The position numbers were made by a program, and so were the translations under genes. A stretch of 64,000 nucleotides of DNA from Lithospermum erythrorhizon (lineage: Eukaryota > Streptophyta > Magnoliopsida > Boraginales > Boraginaceae): NCBI GenBank assembly GCA_019722365.1, contig JADFUC010001925.1, positions 1,240,001 to 1,304,000 on the forward strand. The letters are read 5' to 3'. The notes under the pieces were generated by a model, which was not told where the DNA came from, searched no databases, and worked only from the letters and a program-made list of their open reading frames with translations. Below, piece after piece: positions 12,104 to 22,441 of this stretch. The stretch's first letter is position 1. Each line of letters begins with the position of its first letter.

Positions 12104-12353
12104 ATTCCATAAAAATTGTCGTTTTTTATTTTTTATTTTTCGTAGTTGAATTTTGATCGTAAATAACTTTTTTTGTATTTTTATAATCTTACGATAAAAA
12201 ATATATCGCTAAAAAGAATTTAATTTTTTATTTTTTTATTGATATATTTTTCTTAAAATATTACAAAACATAAACAAAAATATCTACGGTTAAGTTCGAC
12301 TATGAAAAATGAAAAAGTCGAAGTGGGCAATCTTTCTAATGAGGATATGGAGG
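12104..12353. mobile_element. Stowaway-like foldback MITE, degraded
   Basis: The left side begins TACTCCATTCCATAAAAATTG. The right side, read on the other strand, begins CCTCCATATCCTCATTAGAA. The flanking interiors are mirror images: TTTTTCGTAGTTGAATTTTGAT on the left and TTTTTCATAGTCGAACTTAA on the right, each followed by related AT-rich sequence. The ends resemble the CTCCCTCC motif of Stowaway elements. A TA target duplication is not clearly preserved. Confidence 0.45.
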
Positions 12354-13600
12354 AAACCAATTCATTGTTGAAGATGTTATAAACGGATCACGAATCTGGG
12401 ATCACGAGAAATTACGTAAAAGTTGCGAGAAGAAATGCTTCGGAGATTTAACTTGTATCCTAACGATGTGTTAGGGTAATCCCTTGAGAACCGCCCAAGC
12501 GATTTATTTATAATGGAAAAACCGATTACGGATAAGCGATACTATGCTTTCTGAGATGTAGATTACTACACGGATAGTAGTTTAGAACAAACATACATAA
12601 CACTTGATAAATACCCTTAAGCTATACATATCGAGATGTTTAAGTTATAATGATTTGGAATTGTGTAGAGAAGTATTTATAGTCTAGTAACTTAACCTCT
12701 CAAACTTCGACCAGCCGAGGCTTGTATCGGGACTTGAGATCGCGATCTGAGTCGGAAAAACCTAATATAGCGATATCTTCCTCCGGGGCTTGCATGAGAA
12801 TTTGCAACCCGATACAGAATCCGATCTCCGCGTGCGCAACAATAAGGCATATTCAGCAGAAAGATGTATTGTCTCGTACCTAATTTTTTTTGTTTTTTTT
12901 AATCTCATTTCTACCATCAATGATCTAACACGTACATTGCCAAAATGTGAATAAAGGCTTTTTCCTAACAAAAAGAATCATAAAGGAACTAGGATTGAAT
13001 GATTCTATATTTGAAATCTATATATTGATTGATATCACATTATGTGATCTATCAATAAGATGTATTTACATACATGTCATAACATACTTATCAATTTTAA
13101 TTTGAAATAACCAATCATCCATTTATTATAATTAGTAAAGTAGTGCGATACCGCGAGATGTATCGATTTCTCAAATATTTGATACATTTTTATGTTTAAT
13201 TCGAAATTATTCTAAAACTATGTAAAAACTTACACTCCTTTGAATTTTTTCTAATTAATATTTTTATTTTTTGAAAGGATACTTTGATCACAAATAACTC
13301 TTTAAATATAATATAAAAAATTACAATAAAATACGATGTCCATAGAGATATTATACCAAATTGAAATGTCTCATTTGAGATACAAATATTACTTTAACGA
13401 TTTGATGTCACTGCATTAAATATATTGGCAATTAAATACATCAATATAAATATCATCAAATTGACACTTTTATTTCGATTAAATTAATATAATTTAAATT
13501 TTTGTGGATCCAAATATATAAAATTTATATCTGCACGGAATTAAATAATAAAATGAATAATAATTCTACTATTTAACTAATATCTATTAATAATAACAAT
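12354..13600. other. Unassigned intergenic DNA, possibly old LTR or transposon sequence
   Basis: The part at 12380-12850 is less AT-rich than its surroundings and contains several CG-containing words. It has no coding similarity I recognise. The remainder is AT-rich spacer. Confidence 0.3.
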
Positions 13601-13607
13601 ATTTCTA

Positions 13608-13668
13608 CATAATAATAATAATAATAAAATTCTAAAAAATATGATTATTTAACTAACACCTATTATAG

Positions 13669-13711
<43 letters not shown>

Positions 13712-13715
13712 ATAA
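13608..13715. repeat. Interrupted (TAA)n microsatellite cluster
   Basis: Two runs of ATA/TAA triplets, about 13608-13628 and 13669-13712, are separated by AT-rich sequence. They are simple repeats with interruptions. Confidence 0.8.
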
Positions 13716-15117
13716 CATATTATTATTAAACTAACAATAATTATTACATATTAAAATTAAATATATTTGAGAAAATAAATATTGATAGAAAGATAATAAA
13801 TTAATAATATACTAATATATGAGGCATGTGAATTGAATCGAAAAGTTATAAATGCGAAATTAAGCAAAATAATTGTATTATTCAATAAGCACATTTGAAT
13901 TATTAGATAGATCGATAGAAATAGCTCTCAACTCTAACATTCTAATCATACTTATTCTCTATATGCAAGAAATGGTTCATCATATTGCTATCAAGTAATT
14001 GAAAAGCTCAATTAATACATGCATATTGCAAAGTTATTATCTCTCAACAATTCTCATATTGTTGCCCACTAAACTTTGAGCCGTAATGCCCACCGAAAGA
14101 TACTACTCCGTACTTGTATATAAGAGGTCGGTCAAGAGTGGACCATATTTAGATTTTGACAATATTCTACCACTTGAATTGCCTTTTATGGTGAACTTTA
14201 ATGAAGAAAGTTTAAGGGACATACATCTCTTCACAATCCGAATAGCCTTATTTCATATCTGCCTCATCTATATATTCACTGCAATATATACTAGGACCAC
14301 CAGGTCTTCAATGATAGACTTTGTACTTACTCAATGAGCCATCCTGAATGCGGGCAGGCAAGAGTACATATAAGGAATGTATTTAACGATATCGTATTTA
14401 GAAAGAAAAATATAAAGAATTTGGGGGAATCTCTGAGGAAACGGCGTAAAGGTTTTAAAAAAATAACTATAGTTTTTGTCTTAATAAAATAATGGTTTTT
14501 ATGTCTAGTTGTAATGTAAGTATACCATATTAATTAGTAGAATTGGCAAAACTTATTAGAAACCTGGGAGCATGCAAGCTTTTTTCTTTCAATTCAAAAA
14601 CATCTATTTGTGGGATTTGCAGCTTAGATCTAGCTATCCACTAAAATTTCAATCATCCTACTACAAGATCAAATCTCTGCCCTTGGAGGCTAGAGCATGC
14701 TAGCTTTTATGTATGAATTAAGAATCCATGTCATTTAGAAGAAATGTTGATAGGTTTACACAATGTCACATTCTCCTCTTTCATATACTATAGTACAATG
14801 ACCATCACAAGTATAATATATCTCCAGCATAGCAACTCAGAACGATTGCACTAGAGTCGACAGAACATGTGATTAGAGCATATAGCTGAATGTCTGATTC
14901 AAACCAAAATTCTTGCACACCCTATGGAAGTTGAAGCTCTATGAAAATACACCAACCTTTTCTTTTGAATGTAGCTGGAGATCGTGAACTTAAGAGGCTC
15001 GAAACATATCAGTTTTGTAAAAGGATGTCAGCTCCTATATAATGTAGATCAGCAAAGAAAGATAATGTAGCAAAAGGACTATCGAGATTAAGATGTGATG
15101 TACCTCTTTCGTTTCTT
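13716..15117. other. AT-rich intergenic DNA without identified genes
   Basis: The frame at 14086-14337 (83 codons) has no recognisable similarity and its composition is like its surroundings. It is left unassigned. Confidence 0.4.
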
Positions 15118-15235
15118 GTCCAATATATTATTTGTGTCACCTATAGATTTCTCTCCAAATTGGCTTAGCTCCCCACAAAGTTGAAGATACTATAGGATAA
15201 TAATATGTTATACAGAAGAATACCAAAACAAACAC
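15118..15235. repeat. Dispersed repeat shared with an intron of the subtilase gene
   Basis: GTCCAA.ATATTATTTGTGTCA, AGATTTCTCT.CAAATT, ACAAAGTTGAAGATACTATA and GATAATAATATGTTATACA occur in the same order and orientation at 28530-28660, inside the third intron of the subtilase locus. The copies differ by substitutions and small indels. The class of the repeat is unknown. Confidence 0.7.
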
Positions 15236-15345
15236 ACTATAAGAAAGTTGGCATGGGCACCAAAGGCGTGGTATGACATGACTTGAGCTGGGATAACGCT
15301 GCTCAAATTTATGAGGAAGTGTTTGTACGCTAAATATCAATGGTA

Positions 15346-16269
15346 AAGTTCATGTCTTCATTGCCTTAGATATAGCGATATGAAGCCGATGCTGCATGAG
15401 TTTCATAGAAACCATAAAGATTGGGTTCTCTCTAGTTACTTGCGGCTTTTCGAGTCTCTCTATTGCAACTTGCAAGCATAAGAGAGTTGGAGTAATCTTC
15501 TGTTGTGCTATATCTATGGAAAATTTAGCAGTCGTTTATTTTTTTGTTTTAAACGTCTCTTTAAATATATATCTTCTGAAAATGAAAACTATGAAGTCAT
15601 AATAATTAATAATATCCTTTACCTATTTTAAATTTCATTATCTAAAATTTCATTTGTCATAATGCATCCTTTATCTTTTTTTTTTATCAAAGTTAATATA
15701 TAATGTATAATTGTTTCTTTTTATACTTTACAAAATGAATTATTTAAAGAAATATGTTGATAATTAAATCCTTTACTTCTTTCTTCTTATAAATTGATAA
15801 TTTAGCATGAGAGATTAGAGATACTAAGATAATCATGATCATCTAAAACATGTGTATGTTTAAGGTCGATATATTATTATACACAAAGATACTCCTAAAT
15901 AAATTATCATTATAATTATATAAAAAATTCTAGGTAAATAATCAATAAAATATTTCAACCATCAAATTTAAAGCTTATGAATACTACATACTAAATCCTT
16001 ATGTAAAAGATCATATGATTTTCTTTTCAATAATAAGAAATTGTATTTAACACTCAACCAACAAAATTCAAAAACTATAATATCTTTATACTATATACAT
16101 TTCTAAAATGTTCTTATTTTTTTGATAGACAAAATTATTTAAAAGTCGACCTTTAAATACTAAATACATGTCTTGAAGTTTTGGGGCAGTCGGACTTGTC
16201 GTGAGCCGTTGAAATGTGCCCATCCGGGCCGTTTAGATCCTAATACTGAGCGGCCTCTGTGCTTGTGAG
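15346..16269. other. AT-rich intergenic DNA
   Basis: No supported gene. A short GC-richer segment at about 16180-16260 has no recognised identity. Confidence 0.4.
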
Positions 16270-16393
16270 AATAGTAAACTTTTTTTGGTGAAATAGCTTG
16301 ATTTTGCCCTTGAAACTTCTAATTACTACACTTACAAATAGGAGGGGGAATAGTCGTTTAAATGCAAAATCACGGCCAATTTGTGTGTATAAC
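16270..16393. mobile_element. MITE family copy 2, inverted and diverged
   Basis: Read on the minus strand, this follows copy 1 (11329-11478) in order: a TGTTATACACACA end, GACTATTCCCCCTCC, TATTTGTAAGTGTAGTA, then GAAGTTTCAAGGGCAAAAT and TATTTCAC. The other terminal repeat is largely lost. Confidence 0.65.
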
Positions 16394-16865
16394 ATTCATT
16401 AATACCTCTCTGAGACTACCACTATTCACAAATTTAAAAGAATATCGTTGATCGGAACATCTTTAAAGGCTTCCCAAGTGAAGGTTGGTCCATACCAAGA
16501 AGAGTTTTTGCTTAAAAAGGGGTTGATGCAATGCGATGCCAAATTATGCATGCGACATGCAAGAAGTAGAACCAAATTAGTAGTTTCATTAATCTTCTGT
16601 TTCCTATCCTTATTTAGTATATACAGATGATAAGTTGTTTGAAGTAGAGTATGTCAAATAGTAAACTACATAATATATTTCCTTGTAAATAGATCCAAAA
16701 CCTCCCTCTCCAATAGTGGTAAAGATGCTCTATAGATTTAGCATTACTACCTCAACTGCAAACTCTGTGTAGCAAAATAATGCAGAGAACCCAGAAGATG
16801 CTCTATAGATTTCTACCAGTGATACTAAATATCCCTGGTTGCAAATTGAGGATTGGGTATTGATG
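16394..16865. other. Intergenic DNA without identified features
   Basis: I see no supported gene here. The frame at 16448-16630 looks fortuitous. Confidence 0.35.
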
Positions 16866-17095
16866 ATTTAGCAAATTCTTGGTTCACGTGTAAATGCCTT
16901 TCGCAAGCAAAGACTCGTGCAGTTTGGAATAATCATTAAAGGGATATAATTTTGTGTGTATTGGTTGAATTGGACTCTTAAGGACACCCAAGTGAGGAAA
17001 AGCATTGCAGAGAGGATTAATGGGAATGCATGAGGTTTCTTGAGGAATTGTTTGAATGAATTTAGGAGTTTTTGGGTTTGGGTAGGGTTGTGCAG
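16866..17095 (-). pseudogene. Possible fragment of a gene encoding a membrane-anchored protein
   Basis: One minus-strand frame reads SFKQFLKKPHAFPLILSAM followed by LFLTWVSLRVQFN. This is a basic N-terminal stretch followed by a hydrophobic anchor, as seen at the start of some plant membrane-anchored cupin-like proteins. That likeness is from memory and weak. The frame has no usable ATG at its expected start and runs into a stop with no downstream exons that I can see, so it would be a truncated fragment. Confidence 0.25.
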
Positions 17096-17109
17096 TCAAA
17101 TCGCCCAAA

Positions 17110-17400
17110 CGAAACTAAACCGAATCATTATGATAAATTTTCAAATATTTGGTTAGGTTTTGGTTTTTATTTTTTATATTAATTTTTAATTGGTTTGGTT
17201 TTGGTTTTCCGTTTGGGTTTGAGGTTGGTTTTGGTATGGGGTGGTGGTGGTGGTGGAGGTAGGGTCGGCGGTTGGAAGGTGGTGGGTGGTGGTGGTGGCG
17301 CCGCCTTGGAAGGAGTCCTCTGCAGGATTTTCTTGAATTTTATACGTCTTTTTTTGCCTTTCGCGGTTTACTTAATGTGAAGAGCAAATGGCAATTGAGC
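17110..17400. repeat. GT- and GGT-rich low-complexity tract
   Basis: TTGGTTTTGG-type repeats at 17155-17235 are followed by a GGT/GGTGGTGG tract at 17237-17300. The open frame through it encodes mainly glycine and valine and is a composition artefact. Confidence 0.6.
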
Positions 17401-18439
17401 AGATCGAGTTGAACAATTTTTGGTTCAATTTTGCCTCTGTATATTAACACAGTGTAACACACGATCTAATTAACTCTTTTTTCATTGTCGAGTTTAAAAT
17501 TAGCATTAAAAGAAACAATTGAGCAAAATTTCAATTATGAAATTTCACCCCATAACCTTACGCCTATAATGGGATGTGAGTGGGAGGAGTTTTTGTTTTG
17601 TTGGGCAAGTCAAGTTTAATTGTTTATCAATTAAATTAATTAATCACACAACCATCTTTTTAAAAAGAAGAAAGCAAAAAAATCCTCTCCACCACCCAGA
17701 ATAGCAGCCCTTCCAAACTCGTTTAGTGAATTTCCACAAAATCCCAACATATAGATCATACATTGTTTCTTCAAAAGATGGTATTTAGCCAAATTTCTCA
17801 CTTCTTTTGCTTTGTTTAGAACGTGCCACCCTAGAACCAATATAATTGCATGGACGAGGGAAAATTGGAGAAGTCGAAAGCTCCATATAGAAGACAAATA
17901 AGGATCAAGAACTAAAAAGCATTGTGATACAATATTAGAAGTAATTGTCGAAATAGTCACATTAATTAAGGACAGTTCTGATTAATTAAGCGAGTAGCGC
18001 GCGTCTTATGAAATAGAATTATACGTAAATGTGTCGTGTGTGCAAAGCGGTTCTTAATTTAACACCTCTATTAATTATTAACGGAGAAAGAAAATTTAGG
18101 TATTCTTTTATGTTTAAATTCTTAATTTATAGAATATTTTGCGGGGAAAACATCAATGTGATAAAAAATAAAAATATCTTTCCGTCAATCGAATTCAATT
18201 GACTTTTACCATGCTCGAGACAAGTCTTTGATCTTCGATTACTCTTTAATTATATTATTAAAAAATTTAAAAAATAATATTATGAAAGTATTTTAAAAAA
18301 TGAATCGAATTATATAAATTTTATAGTTTTAAGAATAATGAATAATTTATAATTGATAGTCAAAGTTCAAATTCAAAATTCAAATTAATTAAGTAAATTG
18401 GAGAGAACAGCTTAAAAATTTAATCATGGACAAATATAT
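17401..18439. other. Intergenic DNA with an unassigned minus-strand frame
   Basis: The minus-strand frame at 17640-17960 (106 codons) contains a hydrophobic stretch but no recognisable family. I do not call it a gene. The rest is AT-rich spacer. Confidence 0.3.
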
Positions 18440-18459
18440 TCACAAATAATAAAAATAAA

Positions 18460-18990
18460 ACAACCCCCAAAACCCGTACATTATAAGCGCCGCAGCTTGA
18501 TGTCCGCAATAGAGTGAAATAGGTATTTTACACGGAAAATGCGCCTTCTCCTGCACTTTTCCGAAGCTCAGGCGACCTCTCCCGTCGCTACTCGAGGCCT
18601 CCTGTATTCCCCGGCCTCTTAGTCCATGCCCCACGCCTCTTGGCTTTGAGATAACATGACGGTAGCGGCACTTATCACCGATGGAGGAGAAAACAACCTC
18701 TCGTGGTATTTACCAATGTACATTCTAAGGAACCCGAGGACTATAAAGGTCAAGAGAAGTGCAAGTCACATGAAGAGTTGCACAATCTCCCTTCTCATAC
18801 ATGGAGTTTGTCAATCCTTCACACGTCAAGCAGGACTTCGAGCTGCGTGGATGGCTCCTCACGCCTCGCCCTCTGCTAACTTTCTTTGCGTAACTGACAA
18901 TCATTCGACTCGGTAGGGGGCTGACCCCTGAAAAGGCATACAACTCGATGACATGAGTGGTATTCCTCAATTGGCATGGTGGAGCTTATA
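18460..18990. other. GC-rich island of unknown origin
   Basis: Base composition changes abruptly from the AT-rich flanks to sequence rich in GCCTC, CGACC and CCCCGG words, and returns to AT-rich near 18990. Frames on both strands are open for about 65-85 codons, with no recognised protein. An LTR or another transposon fragment is the likeliest explanation, but no ends were identified. Confidence 0.4.
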
Positions 18991-19339
18991 TGTTTTTTTT
19001 GGATGTCCGGTGTTACCTAGTATTAGCTACTTTTATTTTGGAATTCGTATAAGTCCTTATTTGTAATTCTCATAATTTAGTGGAATATTTCATCGGACTC
19101 TTTCCCCCAGATTAGGTGCACGTTGCACTGAACTAGATTACCATCCTCTGTGTTGTTTACTTTATTGTACTACTGTTTGGTTGTGTGATCGGGTGGTGAG
19201 GTGTTATTAATAGTTTCACAGGCCTTTATTATCGATACACTTATTTTGAAGGCGGCCGGGTTGTAGGATTGTGCAGTACGTTTTAAAATTAGTATTAGAC
19301 AGCGAAAACAAGAGGGTCAAGCATCGCATTTTGAGTATG

Positions 19340-19640
19340 GTGTGGTTATTTTCAAGTAAGAGTACGTTGAGTCGAGCCGAGGCACGAGTTGGAGAATTTT
19401 TTGCCCGACTCGGTCATGAAACGAGCCTAAGGCTCCGCTCGACTCGCTATTGGCTCACTCAGCCGAGCCGAAACCGAGTCGAGCTCCGAGCTAGCTCGGT
19501 TAGTGAAAATTTCAAATATATAATAATTTCATAGAATCGAGCTACCGGAGCACCTTTCGCCGAGCTAACGAGCACGAAGGCAGGCTCGTGGCCCCATTTC
19601 CAATATAGGCCAAGCCCGGCAGTTGCTTCGGCTCATTAAC
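19340..19640. repeat. GAGTCGAGCC-rich repeat-like segment
   Basis: Multiple interleaved copies of CGAGCC, GAGCTCGAG-like and GACTCG words occur in both orientations, for example GTCGAGCCGAGGC and CAGCCGAGCCGAAACCGAGTC. Such Ser/Arg-codon-like CG-rich repeats are common inside plant non-autonomous transposons. No ends were identified. Confidence 0.4.
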
Positions 19641-19654
19641 TAACTCTATTTTCA

Positions 19655-19742
19655 AGTAGTATAATGATTGAGGAGGTTTCACTTAAGGGCAAAATAGTTA
19701 TTTCACCATGCTAATTCTACTATTATGGTGTGTGTATATTGT
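19655..19742. mobile_element. MITE family copy 3, truncated
   Basis: TAGTATAATGATTGAGGAGGTTTCA, AAGGGCAAAATAGTTATTTCAC and GGTGTGTGTATATTG follow the right half of copy 1 (11329-11478) in order and orientation. The left end is missing. The next element begins within a few bases of its right terminus. Confidence 0.65.
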
Positions 19743-20074
19743 TATTAGGCTAAATTTCATACATACACCTGAACTATGAAAAATATTTCAAATAGGTTAA
19801 TTGAATTAATTAAAATTAATTATTAAAAAGAGATCCAATTAAATATTTATTATTTAAAAATGACCCATAAAGTATAATATATATAATTTATATGTTTTAT
19901 TCTTAGGTTTACCCATTAAAATAGAGTTAAGATTCCAAAAATATTTTTTTCAAAAAGTTTAGAGTCTTAAAAATCGGCGTAGATCTTTTATTTGAAGGTT
20001 GAAATGTTAGAATACTTTTATTTGGAAATGTTTCTATAGTTCAAATGCATGTGTGAAATTTAGCCTTGTTATTA
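19739..20074. mobile_element. Non-autonomous MULE-like element, 318 bp, perfect 9-bp target duplication
   Basis: The element spans 19748-20065. TTGTTATTA occurs at 19739-19747 and again at 20066-20074, immediately outside GGCTAAATTTCA and its mirror TGAAATTTAGCC. The terminal inverted repeats extend, with mismatches, for at least 45 bases (ACATACACCTGAACTATG against ACATGCATTTGAACTATAG). A 9-bp duplication with long inverted ends fits the Mutator superfamily. The interior is AT-rich and non-coding, so movement would have depended on a transposase elsewhere. Confidence 0.88.
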
Positions 20075-21080
20075 GTTACAATTTATAAGTTGTAATAATT
20101 AAGTTTTGGCTTGTGAATTACACGTTAAAATTGAGTTTTGGCGGAGAACTATATGTTAAAGTATTCGACAAACGTTCTTTGGGTCTATGTTTCATTAACT
20201 TAAGACAATTAGTACCATTTTTTTATGAGTTATGAGTAAAAAAAAAAATACAAGCAGTCTTGGGGCATATCTCAAATTTAATACACAAAGACCTCCTATC
20301 TAGAGAAATAAAAAACTTTGCAGCTAACTATTTATTATAAAGACAGCCTGAGAAGCACAACAGAGACTGTTAATAGTATCATGTTTTTATATTAATACTG
20401 TAATTTAATTTCAAAATTATTAATAAAAAGCTTATCATATATGATTATGTATAACAAAAAAATTTATACAATATGATAACAGACTATCTTTTAAAATATA
20501 AGGGCAACACAACGTCATCTGTTAGTGAATTGGACAATGAAAGTAAACAGGTCAACTATTACTTTCAATTCTTTAAAACAATCTTGACTTGCTTCCAATT
20601 TACTTTTGGTTCAAACGTGTTATATGCTTTGATAAGATTAGATATTTAGGGAGATTCATACGAGCAGGGGGCATTGCCGACGATCAAAAATGACTGTCGA
20701 ATTAAATAGAAGAGTTGATTAATGATTTTGTTTCGAAGAATGTCGGGAGAATTTCGATTTTGAATGAATTATTTTATTTTCGCTAACAAAACTTTTGAAT
20801 GAATAGTTTATATAAGCGGATTTTTATATTTTATATGATTCTTTTTGTTTTTATTGTTATTAAAAGGGATGCATTTTATATTTAAGCAGCATGGCCTTAT
20901 TATTTGTGAGAGGACCCTATATTTAGGTTGTTCAATTGGACTCATTATGGTCCACCAAATGGCGACTTGTAGCAACTTTGGATGTTCCACCCCCAATTAC
21001 AAGTAATCTAAAGACTATTTAATAAGTAGTTGGCCAATTGTTTTCCTGTGAAGAAAGACGAGATCCAAAATTATGAATCA
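20075..21080. other. Intergenic DNA and distal promoter of the PADRE gene
   Basis: AT-rich spacer with no coding signal. The frame at 20808-20996 on the minus strand looks fortuitous. Confidence 0.4.
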
Positions 21081-21081
21081 A

Positions 21082-21092
21082 TTTATATAAAC
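21082..21092 (+). promoter_or_regulatory. Putative TATA box of the PADRE gene
   Basis: TTTATATAAAC lies 110 bp upstream of the start codon at 21202, a usual spacing for a plant gene with a leader of about 80 nt. Assigned from sequence and position only. Confidence 0.5.
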
Positions 21093-21201
21093 ACATTGGT
21101 ATCATCTCAAAGTTTCACAACAAGAAAATTGAAACTTTTGGGTTAGTACTTAGGATATACAAAATAGATACCAACCCAAACTTTTACAAGAAAAAAGAAG
21201 G

Positions 21202-21774
21202 ATGGCTTGTTGTTTCTCTTGCAAATCATCCTCATCATACCCTTTATTCAAGAACATAAGGGTGGTTCATCTAAATGGTTATTTAGAAGAATTTGATCAT
21301 CCTCTTGAAGTAAGTGAAGTCACAGGAAATCCATCAAAGCATTTTATATTCACTTATGCTCAACTAGTCTCTTCTGGTTCAGAACATCTCAAACTAGATG
21401 ACATTCTTGAACCAGGAAAGTTCTATTTCATGATACCATACTCAACATTTCAAGAAGCTTCTTCTTTTGATCTGGTTCCTGTAGCAAGAAGACTCGCGGC
21501 GATCGCGAAAAAAGGCCATTGCAAAGGGAAAGAAAAACCAAAGAAGAAAATTCCATCGGCTTCTAAAAGTTGTGCCAATAGATTCTCTGAAAGAGGCATG
21601 AAGGTCCATAGTTTGGAAGAAAATTTGGAGCACTTTGGTAAGAAGTCATGGAAGCCAGTTTTGTCAACCATAAGGGAAATGTCTTTTAACAAGAGAAGTG
21701 AATCAGATTTGCAAGACAAAAGTTTTGATCAAAGATATCAAAGTAGCTTGGATATTGAAGTTGTTCCTGTATGA
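21202..21774 (+). CDS. PADRE (DUF4228) domain protein
   Basis: Single exon, 190 residues. The ATG in AAGGATGGC is the first in frame. Residues 1-95 (MACCFSCKSSSS, then FKNIRVVHLNGYLEEFDHPL, then GNPSKHFIFTYAQL, LKLDDILEPGKFYFMIPYS and VPVARRLAAIAKK) follow the PADRE pattern: a short Cys/Ser-rich head, a beta-rich core with the LxPGxxYFxxP motif, and a helix with paired Ala/Lys residues. The rest is basic and low-complexity and probably disordered. PADRE genes are often induced by pathogen or abiotic stress; no biochemical activity is established for the domain. The gene stands alone, with the Pack-MULE starting about 680 bp downstream. Confidence 0.9.
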   Translation: MACCFSCKSSSSYPLFKNIRVVHLNGYLEEFDHPLEVSEVTGNPSKHFIFTYAQLVSSGSEHLKLDDILEPGKFYFMIPYSTFQEASSFDLVPVARRLAAIAKKGHCKGKEKPKKKIPSASKSCANRFSERGMKVHSLEENLEHFGKKSWKPVLSTIREMSFNKRSESDLQDKSFDQRYQSSLDIEVVPV

Positions 21775-22441
21775 AGTGTGATGGAATTAAAAAGAGACGA
21801 GAATATCGAATTGCACTAGTGGTCGTTAGGAGGTTTTATTTGTAGCATTAAATTGTTCTGATTCGATTCTTGGAATTGTAAGAAACGGTGATTTTTATAA
21901 AAAGTTTAAAGAAAAAAGAAATGATAAATTTGGATATTGATTTCATATGATGAAGAAGATTGCCAATATATTCATATGTTATGGAAGGTTGTAGGCTTGT
22001 AGCAACTTTATGTTATCTCAATATCATATGATTGAATATCGCAGTTTAATGGTTATCAATTTTTCATATGCAAAACAGTAAGTGATAAATATTGATGATT
22101 TAGCAATTCAAGTTCTTAGCTTTGGCATTTTGTTATAATGCAGTTCACAATATGTCAGAAAGAACAAGAGGACATTATTTTGGGACATACTTCTTTGATT
22201 ATATGCTTATGGCATTTGTACTAGTTTTGGTTTTATATGAATCTTGAAGCGGACCAAACAATGAACATGCTAATTTGTACTAGTAAAAGATCCAATATTG
22301 AAGCTCCCTGCCCTTTTAGGATCTACATAAGGTTAAGTAGAAGTGATTGCATGGGTTATGGGTAGAAACAATTTCAATAATAAGCAAAACATAGGTTTTT
22401 TATTTTGACATTAACTAATAACCACACTCTACTATCGATGT
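21775..22441. other. 3' flank of the PADRE gene
   Basis: AT-rich sequence containing the 3' UTR. No further gene or repeat was seen before the Pack-MULE target duplication at 22442. Confidence 0.4.

Noticed and set aside
15237..15345. Plus-strand APKAWYD, as in copia reverse transcriptase
   Set aside because: Only seven residues match; the sequence on both sides does not follow the family and a stop comes two codons later. It may be a remnant but could be chance.
17195..17380. Glycine-rich protein-like frame
   Set aside because: It is produced by a GGT/GTT simple repeat and has no signal peptide or gene context.
17640..17960. Minus-strand frame of 106 codons with a hydrophobic stretch
   Set aside because: No recognisable family or splice partners; left unassigned.
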